Below are positions 30,977-41,075 of a DNA stretch of 45,598 bases, in pieces. A model generated the notes under the pieces. It saw nothing but the letters and a program-made list of their open reading frames with translations, was not told the origin of the DNA and did not search any database. The position numbers and the translations under genes were made by a program. The DNA is from Fragilaria crotonensis. Lineage: Eukaryota; Bacillariophyta; Fragilariophyceae; Fragilariales; Fragilariaceae. Position 1 is the stretch's first letter; each line of letters starts with the position of its first letter. The stretch lies in assembly GCA_022925895.1 (NCBI GenBank), contig JAKSYS010000514.1:1-45598 (forward strand), read 5' to 3'.

Positions 30977-31037
30977 TGGAGTACTCGCTACTAGCCTCAT
31001 ACGCATCCGATTGGCGCCGATTGCCAAGTTTTGCACA

Positions 31038-32903
31038 ATGTTCGTCAAAGCTAATTCTACCACCTTGCGCACCGTTTCTGAAGCAACCATGGGACTAAAA
31101 GCTTCGCGACTTCTCGCGATCGACATGGTAAAGGGTCTGTGTGGTGATGGTGGCGAAGATCCGCTCACCGAAAATGATTGTTTCAACAAAGATGGCGAGA
31201 TTGATGACGAGAGACTCGAAAGTTATCTCATGCAAGATGACGACGACGACGAACGGAAGACAAAGGCGCGGATTGCTTTGGCGTACATGGTTGGACAGAG
31301 AATTAAACGGAAAAGAGAAGTCTTGCTTGAGTCCGAGAGAGAGCGAAACCGCCCGCCCAAGAAAACGCGGATTTCACGCCCGAGGTGGTATACTGATCCG
31401 GTCACAGGAGCGCGGCGCAAGAAGACGCCAAAAATGAGTGCATGGTGGGAGGATTACATTGATGATCCGCAACCCGGCAATCAGCATTGGGCAAAGGAGT
31501 TTAGACAGAATTTTCGCTTACCATATGCATCGTATGTGATGCTTCTTGATATGATATCATCGGAAGCAAGCGACGGGTTGTTTGACAGATGGATCAAGGC
31601 ATATGAAAGGACCAACAACATAAAAAACAAAAAGGTTTCGCCAATCGAATTGCTTCTCTTGGGTTCGCTTCGTTATCTGGGAAGAGGATGGACGTTTGAC
31701 GACATGAAGGATGTAACATACATCAGTCGCGACGTCCATCGTAAGTTTTTTCACCAATTTGTCAAGTTCAGAGCAAAGGTACTGTATCCAATGTATGTGT
31801 CGGCGCCGCGTTCGGTTGAGGAACTGAGGGATTGTGAGCAGGAATACAATATTGCAGGCTTTCCAGGTTGCATTGGTAGCACCGATGCAACCCATATTCC
31901 TCTTGAAAAGGTTTGTTTTTCTTTGCGCCAAGCGCACCTTGGGGCGAAGTCGAAAAGTACGATGCGGACTTATAATCTGACTTGCAATCATCGCCGCCAA
32001 ATTTTGCACACAACATCTGGTCACCCTGGTAGATGGAACGACAAAACATTGATTCGTTTTGATACTTTTATGTCAGAGCTTCGCGACGGAGGCTTGGATG
32101 ACAAGATGGATTTCGAGTTGCGGACGCGACAAGGAATGACGAGTGACGAGGAAGGTGACGACAGGATACTTAGACTCAAGGGCGCTTACGTCATAGTGGA
32201 TAACGGCTACCTTGAGTGGTCGACGACAGTGCCACCCGTGAAAGATTCGTGCAACCGGTTGGAGCTGAGGTTTTCTCAGTGGCTAGAGTCTATGAGAAAG
32301 GATGTTGAGTGCACCTTTGGGATCTTGAAAGGTCGCTGGCGAATTCTGAAGAGTGGAATTTGAGTTCACAACACGGAAGTAGTTGATAATATCTGGCTCA
32401 CCTGTTGTGCTTTGCACAATATGCTATTGGATGTTGACGGCCTGAGCAAGGCCTGGAAAAATGGTGTTCGTTCCCGTTGGGAGACGGAATTTGGCGAGTT
32501 TCGAGACGAAGAGATTCCTTTTGCTGTTCGGAGATTGGTTGATCCTACGGGCACAGAGGACTTCCGTCTACGGCATTACGATGGGTCGCGATTTGGATAT
32601 CGACGCCCGCCAATTGTAGTAAGTGATAATGAGGAGGAGGACGACGACGGCAATGAAAGTGATGGCAATTGCAGTCGCCACCGCAATCGCAATCGCAACG
32701 GGAGTGGCCACCGGCGCAATAGTACGACCGGAGCAGGAGGTCGAATCCAATCGGGTACCGCAGTCAACAAACTGAACTTCTTTCAGTTTCGTTCGCTGCT
32801 TGTCGAAAATTTCAATATTCGTTTTCACGAAAACAATCTGCAGTGGCCAAAGAGACTTTCTCGTTCGAGACCAAGAAATGTTCCTGTCATGACGATTGTA
32901 TGA
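31038..32903 (+). pseudogene. Harbinger transposase (DDE_Tnp_4), interrupted by one in-frame UGA
   Basis: ATG at 31038. A basic, acidic-patched N-terminus precedes the nuclease domain. The DDE blocks are C-I-G-S-T-D-A-T-H-I-P (first Asp, near 31870), A-Y-V-I-V-D-N-G-Y-L (second Asp, near 32195) and M-R-K-D-V-E-C-T-F-G-I-L-K-G-R-W (Glu, near 32310). The frame meets UGA at 32361-32363. The same frame then continues V-H-N-T-E-V-V-D-N-I-W-L-T-C-C-A-L-H-N-M-L, the family's conserved C-terminal segment, to 32903. The expected residue at the stop is Arg, so CGA to TGA (one transition) explains it. The C-terminal tail has D/E-rich and N-R-rich low-complexity runs. Confidence 0.88.
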
Positions 32904-33191
32904 ATCTGCAATCAAGAGGTGGGCCACCTGCCGCTGTCACGCGTCGTGCGATATTGTCGTTCTGGCATTGCGTTGCATGTGAAAATGCTGGCTGAGACTG
33001 CCGAGACTGTGGGGTGAGTCATGCATCGGCATCAGACATCAAAAAAGTTGTCATTGACGTCGTTGTGATAGCAGTGCGAAAGTGTACGATAATTTATTTC
33101 TAGTCATTGTATTACTAGCTAGCTACTAGTAGTAGTAGACTATTTCTTCCCTGCCCATGTATTTCCCCGGCCCCTTCCCATTGTTACTTTA
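32904..33191. other. Gap between the convergent Harbinger ORFs
   Basis: No ORF with support. Contains a short TAG/AGT simple repeat near 33115-33140 and serves as the shared 3' flank of the two convergent genes. Confidence 0.4.
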
Positions 33192-35046
33192 TTACCCGCC
33201 TCGTCTTCCGACAAAGTCTCTAGTCCGTGTAGTTGTTGTAGTCTCCGTTGCGAATGCAAAGCACGTCTTGCACCAAGTAATGTTGTGCAATCCCCGATTC
33301 ACATCGCAACAACAAGAGCAGACACAAACTTTCTTGCATTTCAAGCAAGTGTGGTTTGTTGGAATCAAGTTACACTCCATGCAAGTCGTGATGTTTGGAG
33401 TGCTGGCTGGCATACTATCGTTTCCGCCACCAGCATTTTCGACGACAACAATATCACGGTTTCTCTCACTCTCCTTTCCGTTCTTGTTGTTGCTGTTGTT
33501 GCTTTCCGCCACTGTCGTCGTTTCCGCCGCTGTCGTTTCCGCTGCTGCTCTCGATTCCGCTGGTGCTCTCAAAACTTCCACTTGTTCCAATCATTGGGGT
33601 TGCAATCCCAATCATCGCGACACCTCCTGACATCGCGCGTCGTTTTTTCTCTACAATCATATTGCTATGGCGTCGACGCTCTTCTTCTTGCACCGTCACA
33701 AGAGCAGCTTCCAGTCTCTCGATTTCTTCTTCATTTGCCTCCAACTTCTCAAGCAAAGTTGCGTCAGGCTTCTTCTTCTTCGACGAAAGATTCAGCCTTT
33801 GAAGAAAAACTTCACTGCGTCTTTTACATGCAACAAGCTTATCACGAACGAGACGAACACGCAGACTATGTTGCGCCTTCTCTTCCTTTTCGATAGCCTC
33901 CTCAGAAAGGTGCTCAAGCGTCTTGGTCAAGAGAGCCAATTCAGCCGCATCGCCAGCAGCATTAGCAGGCTGCACATTTGTATCAAGCATGTTGTTGTCA
34001 CGTTTTTTCCCACGTCCACGTCGGTTGTCAACAGGAGCTGCACTGGCTGCAATCACTGCATTTCGCATCGCGCTCCGAGTCGACGTGCCACGTCCGTACG
34101 ACGTATTGGCTTTTGCGTTGCTAAAAAGTTTCGACACCATCTGCGCCCCATCATTAAGGAGGGGGATGTGCCCCCAAAGGGCCCATGCAAGGAAACCCAC
34201 CCCAACTTTGAAAAAAGAAGCATCAGCGGATGGTGAAAGAGGATCTTGTGGCTCCGCTGCCATTCCTTCAACTTGTGTCATCGTTGCTGCAGGAGCAATT
34301 CCTATCGCAGCAGTTTCTGTCGTTGTTGTTACTGTAGTAGCAGCAGTACTTGTAGCAGGAGCTTCCGTTGTTGCAGGGGGCTTGCAGAGTCCTTTCTCTT
34401 TAGCCTCTCGGTCATATTCGTTTTGCATGGCAACAAGACACCATTTGATGTAGTCATCCCAGTTAGTACCGGATGGAAAAGATCCATCGCGATACGGTGA
34501 ACCCGAAGCTGTCACAAGTGCCATCATCTTCTTGCAGGTCTTCACGACAGTTTTTCCCTTACCCAGTAATGTACTACCGGGAATCCTGTCACAGTTCTTG
34601 AAGTTTTTCTGGGACAAGAGCTCCTTGGTGATCGACTTCTGTCCAACAAAAACATTTAGCCCGCCATGCCTATGCAACTTTTGTGGCATAGTAAGGACAA
34701 TTTGTCCAAATTCGTTTGGTTCCTCGGAACTGGTGAACATACCCTTGAACCTGTGTAGCCCATAGATGAACTGGTCGAGGTAACTGATGGTTTCTGGGTC
34801 ATTGCCGCCAAAGTACAGATCAGTCATTGTCTTGGCCTGCTCGGCATCATTCATTGAATCTCCCCCCTGGGCAATAGAAGGCGAATCGTAACATGCGAAA
34901 GCAATAAGGGCCTGCATCTCCATCAAGAGCTTCTTCGAAACGCTCGTTCCGACTCGCTTGCCCGCTCTCGACATGGTGCGCGCCGAATTCTTTTTGTTTG
35001 ATGGATATTGTGTTGGATCCAAGAAGTTTGATTGACCAATACACAT
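33192..35046 (-). CDS. Harbinger second protein with coiled coil and Cys-rich C-terminus, two exons
   Basis: The ORF begins at ATG 35046 (a later ATG near 34974 is an alternative). A 67-bp intron (33403-33469, GTGAGA...CCAG) joins it to a second exon (33402-33192). The spliced length, 1,788 bases, is a multiple of three and gives 595 residues. The N-terminal 200 residues form an unrecognised globular region. A Thr/Ala-rich linker, a short hydrophobic stretch, a Lys/Glu coiled coil and a Gly/Ser/Gln low-complexity tail follow. Exon 2 encodes a dense Cys cluster (C-x2-C, C-x2-C and C-V-C-S-C-C-C near the end) likely to bind zinc. Harbinger elements usually carry a Myb/SANT protein as second gene; I see no Myb repeat, so this is a different accessory protein or a very diverged one. 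Confidence 0.72.
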
Positions 35047-35194
35047 ACACAAATTGGTATTGTTTCTACGCTGTGTGATTCAACGGCTCGTCGGCAGCAC
35101 TTCTATACATTGCTAAAGAACTAATATAAACTTGTAGATTGTTTGAAGGGCCTTCAAGAAATGAACACTGTAACCATTGGATTTCGTCAGACCA

Positions 35195-35253
35195 AATAAA
35201 AATGACGTCGTTTTTTTAGGCATGTCTTTTTCTATTTTCTGTAAGCATCGGCC
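35195..35253 (-). repeat. Harbinger right terminal inverted repeat
   Basis: Inverted match of 30776-30833, ending GCATCGGCC before TSD TCA (35254-35256). It contains the same GACGTC box near the inner end. Confidence 0.9.
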
Positions 35254-35337
35254 TCAGGAGAGCTTTACAATAGGTCATGGAGTGAAATTATGAAAATTGG
35301 AGTGTTTTCGTGTAGAGGTCCTTGAATTTCACACGAG

Positions 35338-35377
35338 ATTGGTTCAAAGCCATTTTATTGGGTCGAAGCCATTTTTA
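35338..35377 (-). repeat. Outer inverted repeat, right copy, tandemly doubled
   Basis: ATTGGTTCAAAGCCATTTT (35338-35356) is the inverse of 30233-30252. A diverged second unit (ATTGGGTCGAAGCCATTTTTA, 35357-35377) follows directly. Confidence 0.55.
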
Positions 35378-35388
35378 TGTGGTATGAA

Positions 35389-36385
35389 TAGGCCTCGGCA
35401 GGGTAAGAAAATTACCCTTTACCCCTAGGTTAAAAGGTAAAAGGTAAGGGTAAAGGTAACGATTTTCCTTAAAGGGTAATTTCCTAAAGGGTAAAATTAA
35501 AACATTTCCTTAAAGGGTAAAGGTAAAGGTAATGATTTTCCTTAAAGGGTAATTTCCTAAAGGGTAAAGGTAACGCTTTGGATTACCCGTTAATTACCCT
35601 TTACCTTTTACCCTTTAAGGGAGATCCATATATCGATGAAGTTCAAGATAATTGATGCATAGGACGTAGGACTCTGTACATTCTACATCATACACTAGTA
35701 GCATGTAGTATGAGCAAGCATCTGTTACTGGATTATTCTGCGATTCGCTTTTCACTTTACACTCTACTCAAAGCTGCAAGCAACTCAGCCGCCTAGCGAA
35801 TCAATTGATGCAGTGGTCAACATGATAGAGATGGGACAAGATGAGTGGGTGGAGGAAGTCCTGGATGATAGTGCCGTTGGCATGCTGAATGATGTCCAGT
35901 TTGATAATTTGTTTGCCGATGACTCCGAGTGCGCCTAAGAAGCAGAGTACTAATCATTATAGTCAATTAATTTCATAGCATGAAACACAATGGTGTTTAT
36001 TCTACGATTAGCATGGTGTTCTTAATCGGCAGCTTTGATGTACTCAATGCGTCCAGGTGTCGAGTGTCAATGTGTGCACAAAGGTGTTGTTGTTGTACTC
36101 AACTCCATACTCACGAATTTGTAATCGTATAATTACCCGGAAATTACCTTTTACCTTTTAACTTTTAACAGTTAAGGGGTTAAAGGTAAAGGATTTCCTT
36201 AAAGGGTAAAGGGTAAAGGTAACGATTTCCCTTAAAGGGTAATTTCCTAAAGCGTAAAGGTAACACATTTCCTTAAAGGGTAAAGGTAAAGGTAATGCGT
36301 TTCCTTATGGGGTAATTTCTTAAAGGGTAAAGGTAAAGGCCGTTAGCTTTACCCTTTACCTTTTACCTTACCCTGCCGAGGCCTA
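35389..36385. mobile_element. Non-autonomous hAT element, 997 bp
   Basis: Terminal inverted repeats TAGGCCTCGGCAGGGTAAG are flanked by a perfect 8-bp duplication GGTATGAA (35381-35388 and 36386-36393), the hAT hallmark. Both ends are filled with variants of AAAGGGTAAAGGTAA in both orientations (about 35400-35620 and 36130-36370), probably subterminal transposase binding sites. The middle (35640-36110) is unrelated, with a short acidic ORF of about 37 codons at 35824-35937. No transposase is present, so movement would need one from elsewhere. Confidence 0.93.
35824..35937 (+). pseudogene. Short acidic ORF inside the hAT element
   Basis: About 37 codons from an ATG to TAA, very acidic (D-E-W-V-E-E-V-L-D-D and L-F-A-D-D-S-E). 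It may be the last exon of a lost hAT transposase kept by internal deletion. That origin is inference; no family motif is present. Confidence 0.3.
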
Positions 36386-36393
36386 GGTATGAA

Positions 36394-36951
36394 TCATACT
36401 TGTCCCTTGTACTGTGGACATGAGAACGGATGAAAGGGGAAAGTCAGTTTTCTGAATGATAGGCGAGGTATGATGTATGATATACGGTATGTACCAGGTA
36501 CCGTACGAAATACAAGTACCGGTCCTTTGGAGTCTGGAATTGAGGTTACTACAGCCTGGTACTAGCTAGTACCGCCGGTAGGCTGTGTGAGCAGCGAGCA
36601 GTGTGCATACATTATACATTCAAGTCCGTCAGTTCGACACTGAGATACTACTAGTACCTGACACTAATCACTGCTCACTGGTCACTGTTCACTGATCAAG
36701 TGACAGAACAGCAAAGAAATGTGAGCTGTGAACTACGGTAGCAGGCATAGTACAACAAGCATGATCTTCTTGTACCAGTTCCCTTTGTCGTTCTGGAGTA
36801 TGCAAAATCCTCTTGTCGTAACAACGCCTTGTTCAACGTTCATCGACCATGCACCTCTCAAAAGTCCACATTAGGAATTAAGAATACAAGCGAACTTGCT
36901 AGCATATCGTCAGTGATAATCACCACATCGATTGTTCTAGACCTGTGAAAA
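36394..36951. other. Intergenic region upstream of the membrane-protein gene
   Basis: About 560 bp without a gene. GTAC-rich words at 36480-36590, and a CACTGATCACTGCTCACTGGTCACTGTTCACTG-like short repeat around 36665-36700. Presumed promoter close to 36900. Confidence 0.4.
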
Positions 36952-38190
36952 ATGTTTTCAGAAGTCTCAATGAAAGAAGAACGAAAGAACACCAACGTCA
37001 ACCTACTGGAGCACCACAAGATGGAAACACTGTTATCGCGCCTGCGAGGTCCGCTGCTCTTGAGCGCGGTCCTCCTTCCTCTGTTTGCTCGATATCTTCT
37101 GCTCATGCGACTCGAAACCATTTTCAGTATGGTCTTATTGACATTGGGATTGGCCTTGACCTGTCATGATTTCTTTCAATTGCTGGAAAGTAAGACACGA
37201 GATTTCATCCACAGGTCAATCAATGCTGTGGTCCTGGACGACGTCATGAAGAGTCTCTTGGATCCTGCTTCAGGGATGCTGCCGTGTCTTCTGGGGGTAA
37301 TACTCGGAAATGCCACAATGTACTCGCTGCCTTTGTCGACATCGCAACGTGTGAGATTGCTGCAATCCTGTCTCGCTGTGCCAGACGAGGAAGTTGCGAC
37401 ACACATTCTCATGGAGCCTGGTGGAATTCAGCAACTCTTGCCCCGATCCGTACGACGATGGCTAAAATCATCCAATCTCTGTGGTGATGACCAGTCAGCG
37501 CAGTCCCCCGATCGCTTGGAATCGACAACAGGCACGTGCGAGGACCACGATGAAGATTTTTCATCGAGCAGTACTAATAGTTGTCGAGATACGGATATAG
37601 AAATGGAGCGTTCCGATGCGACACAAGCTCGTGTAGGAGACACTGGAAGAACCTATGCCAAGCAAGAAAGGGAACAAACGCCAATATCAGCCGATGGTAT
37701 CCGATCTCCAGTGTCCGTGGATCCTCCACCGGATCCGTTGGTCGTTATGGGAACGATCTTGAAAGAATTGAGTTTCGATGGCGTGTCTCGACTTACACAA
37801 GGCATTCCAGATGCTTGGCTCCAGCGCGCATCCGTGGCGGGCGCCGTTGCATTCTATCTGCAACTTCGATCCAGTCCGCGAACGCGGCGAATGGTATTGG
37901 GAGTTTTGGAAGGTAGCACAGCAATCGGGTTTGTCAGTGTGGCGTTGGGAGCTCTCATAGCTCTTGTGGCGAAGAATTCTATAATTCGGGCAAACCCTTC
38001 ACCTACGGCAGGGGTGAGGCTCTCGACAAACTTGATGCCGACAAGCCTGGTCTACTTGCTTTTGAAGCGCATAAAGGACAGGGTGTCAACGCATGTCAGC
38101 TCAACACAAATTAAAGCTGCCATCGCACTGCTCGTAGTGTACTACCTTCGTAGGAGTCGACCCAGCCGCGCGATTCCAAGACGTATATAA
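36952..38190 (+). CDS. Predicted multi-helix membrane protein, unknown
   Basis: 412 residues, single exon, ATG at 36952 (an ATG at codon 7 is possible). Hydrophobic helices lie near residues 33-51, 57-75, 108-125 and 333-352, with a weaker one near 388-400. A long hydrophilic, Ser/Asp-rich segment (about 175-265) separates the N- and C-terminal membrane parts. The C-terminus is strongly basic (R-R-S-R-P-S-R). I do not recognise the family. Codon-level continuity over 1.2 kb with no break supports a real gene. Confidence 0.72.
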   Translation: MFSEVSMKEERKNTNVNLLEHHKMETLLSRLRGPLLLSAVLLPLFARYLLLMRLETIFSMVLLTLGLALTCHDFFQLLESKTRDFIHRSINAVVLDDVMKSLLDPASGMLPCLLGVILGNATMYSLPLSTSQRVRLLQSCLAVPDEEVATHILMEPGGIQQLLPRSVRRWLKSSNLCGDDQSAQSPDRLESTTGTCEDHDEDFSSSSTNSCRDTDIEMERSDATQARVGDTGRTYAKQEREQTPISADGIRSPVSVDPPPDPLVVMGTILKELSFDGVSRLTQGIPDAWLQRASVAGAVAFYLQLRSSPRTRRMVLGVLEGSTAIGFVSVALGALIALVAKNSIIRANPSPTAGVRLSTNLMPTSLVYLLLKRIKDRVSTHVSSTQIKAAIALLVVYYLRRSRPSRAIPRRI

Positions 38191-38287
38191 TTGAGACAAA
38201 ACAAAGAAACAATCTATATCGGGTGTATGTTTAGCTGTAGGGTGGATGGGTGTATTTTCACAGAACACAAATAGGTCACACGTATAT

Positions 38288-40600
38288 TTAGTCATGCACA
38301 GTCATAGCAACACAATCTGCGCCGGATGGGAAATCATGCACGTCGATAGTGGGCACAACATGGGGGGTCGCACTTGATGAATACTTGAATGATGGTGGGT
38401 GATAGATGTAGCTTGAAGTCGATGATCCAAAACTGCTTCTCAGGCTTGATGCATTCAGCGACCGGCGAAAACTCGAGTTATAGGTCAATTCAATACCATC
38501 GTCACTGGGATCAATGCAATCGCGTTGGTAGTCCATGTCGTCGTAGCAATCATAGTCGTCTTCACGGTCACGTGGGTCAAGTATTCCTTGATCGCGTTCA
38601 ATGCTGTAGGGCGAATTGAAGAGCTCAAAAATTTCTGGCTTGCGACCATTGATTTCAATCTCTTTGTTTTCAGCGGATTCGCAGACAGTTTGGACCGTAT
38701 CGCACACAGCGAAGCGACAAAAACCTGGTAAACAATTACATGAGCGCATTTTCACGGGGCGTGACACCTCCAACAAGGCAATCGTAAAAACTCACCAAAA
38801 CCCTCGTGATCCTTCGAAACTGCCGCGTACACAACTTCGCCAAACGGGCGCATCGCATCGAGAAGATCTCGAGTCGTGGTCAAACTATTCAAATTTCCAA
38901 ACATGACAGTATCTGCCATCGGCTGTCTCGTGACTTCAAGCTTGAGTATGGCGGCCACGCGGTGCATCATTTGCGAGGCAACAGAAACTTTCAACCGATC
39001 GTGCCGTACGTGCGAAACCATCAAGTCAACGTGCTTCTGCATGTACTCAAGCTTCCGAGCATACAAATCGAAAAAATGGATAAAATCTCGGCTCCATTTC
39101 AGCCATTCGAACGTTTCTCCGAGCACGTCAGCTTCAACTTCTGCAGGCTTCAAGTACCCATCGCATTGAAGTGCAAACGAATCGTTGCTAGTATCGGAAT
39201 CATGGTCCTCTGAAAATGCGTTGATAATAGCTCTCGATACCATTTCTTCCGCTACGGGCACGCACGATGAAACTTCATCACGAAGGAAGTCAAGCGTCGA
39301 CGAATACAGATCGGATCTCAGTTCGTCTTTCATATCATATTTACACGCGAAACCGGCGGCAACGAGTCGACTTCGTTGTTCGTGTTCATTCACCCCATTA
39401 CCGGACATCTCACCGCAACTTCCAGCAAAGTCTAAGGAAATTGCGCGGTCTATTCTGGTCGGAATATCATCCTCTATTGGAATTGCATCATTGAACAATG
39501 GCGATGCTTCTAGTTTCGCTTGCTTGATTCGTCTTCGAAAAGATTCGTCACGCGATGCCATTGTAGAAAGGGAGGCTCCGTCAATGAAAAACTCATACTG
39601 ATTCTTCACCCCGTTTGGATTGGCATGGACAATTGCTCTAAAGGTTGAACCTCTCCCTGATCGCCATGCAAACTCAAGTGTCGACATGGGGCGCCGTTGC
39701 TGCGAATTCACTGGAAACAACCTCGAGACATCCTGTCCATTCCAAAGCAATCTTGCCTTCCCACTTTTCACAGACCAGACCAAGACAACCTCGTGCTCTT
39801 CGTATTCATCGCAACCTGGTTCAACTTGAATTATGGATCCAAACTTCCTGCGACAACAAGACGGTGAATCAGATAAACGATTGGTGATCTGAGAAAATGC
39901 GAGAACTGCCGTCTCTTGGAGAACCGTACACACAATTCCTGGATTTAACAACAAATATTGAATCCCAAGTGTTCTACAGCGGCAACAGAAAGTGCACGAG
40001 CACGATTAAATCAGACCGTCTGTACTTCATCCGTAACCGCTCCATGCCCGCTTCCCAACGGTTGGATCAGTGAGCATAACAAGTAAACGTCGCCGAAGAA
40101 ACAAGAAAAATTATATCATCAAAAGTCACGAATATTCTAGCAAGCGTGCCAGTTGAAATCGTCGGAGTTGGGCGGGAATGTGGAAAATCGCAACTCCGAC
40201 TGAATCACGAGCGACGACGAGACGACGACCAATGGTGATCGTCGTTTCGTGCATCGCAACGAATCAGCAACGTCCACACCAACAATTTAGAACAACACTA
40301 ATGGAGTGAAAACGAAGCTTACCACATGATTCTTCTTTTCGAGCTTGCCACGTATCGTCCGGTGTGGGTGCATGAAAAAGTGATAGGGTACCAAATACAT
40401 TTTTCTGTGTTTTTCCCCTGAGGTGCAGAGTCCATTTTCCCTTTCGAGCTTGGTACATGCGGCTTTGAGGACTTCCCTATCAGCTTCGAGGCCTTCCCAA
40501 CCGGCTTCGAGGCCTCGTCCATCATCGTTTCATCGACGAAAGATGACGACTTGATGCTCAAAATGAATTCGAAGTGTTTTGAGTTTTGAGCATGTGTCAT
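38288..40600 (-). CDS. FAIM-like N-terminal module with RNA recognition motif, three exons
   Basis: Exons 40600-40323, 39847-38796 and 38724-38288. The introns are 475 bp (GTAAGC...CGCAG) and 71 bp (GTGAGT...CCAG). Total 1,767 bases, 588 residues. The N-terminal module (about 68-180) has K-R-R-I-M-W-K-F-G across the first junction, then H-E-V-V-L-V-W-S, S-G-K-A-R-L-L-W-N-G-Q-D-V, I-V-H-A-N-P and Q-Y-E-F-F-I-D-G-A-S. This mirrors the gene at 27704-29529, including the intron in the same codon (TG|G). A long helical middle region follows, then an RRM (about 402-480) with RNP2 V-M-F-G-N-L and RNP1 G-F-G-F-C-R-F, whose first Gly codon is split by intron 2. The tail is acidic and Ser/Tyr-rich. Exon 1 has S-K-P/G-K repeats, and its start is uncertain (ATGs at 40600 or further in). 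An RNA-binding role is inferred from the RRM. Confidence 0.83.
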
Positions 40601-41075
40601 ACACACTCACATACATCGACCATGTTTTTTCAGAATGGAAAACACGTCAAAATCTACAGCTCGCCGTACACACAAAATAGTGAACACGTAAGTACATGGA
40701 GTTCCCAGTGGAGTTTCACCTGAAAAAAGGATCATCATCACTAATTCATAATAGAGAACTTGAACACATGTACGGATTTGCCATGAACACGGATCTGAAT
40801 ACCCATTGTAATTTTCAATGAACTGGAATACAAATTATTCATAAGCAGATACTAACGTAATACAGGCTTGCGCTCATGCAACAGCGCAACAGCCGCGTTC
40901 GTTGAAATCCCAGATTTTTACTCAACGAAAACCTTTACCTCCCTATGCATACAATACCAGGTACTCTACTAGTACTCCATACATGAACGCCTCTACACGC
41001 TACACAACTACTCGGCGTACTTTGTAGAATGTACAGTAGAATGTATCTTTTCATATGCATCATATTCATGCCTAC
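40601..41075. other. Upstream region of the RRM-protein gene
   Basis: No ORF with support. AT-rich with GTACT words near 40955-40980. Contains the presumed core promoter of the minus-strand gene starting near 40600. Confidence 0.4.

Larger units (their letters stand above)
30776..35253 (+). mobile_element. PIF/Harbinger-type DNA transposon, 4,478 bp
   Basis: Terminal inverted repeats of about 58 bp begin GGCCGATGCTTACAG at each end and match apart from one inserted base. They are flanked by a 3-bp duplication TCA (30773-30775 and 35254-35256), the length typical of PIF/Harbinger. Inside are a DDE_Tnp_4-type transposase on the plus strand and a second, convergent, spliced ORF on the minus strand, the two-gene plan of Harbinger elements. 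The transposase carries one in-frame UGA. TIR similarity is high, so insertion is fairly recent. Confidence 0.92.

Noticed and set aside
32361-32363. Reassigned UGA codon as explanation for both in-frame UGAs
   Set aside because: Other genes in the window end at UGA (for example 27704-27706 and 24790-24792), so the standard code holds.
30776-35253. Mutator-like element
   Set aside because: The 3-bp duplication and the DDE_Tnp_4-type transposase fit PIF/Harbinger; MULEs make 8- to 11-bp duplications.
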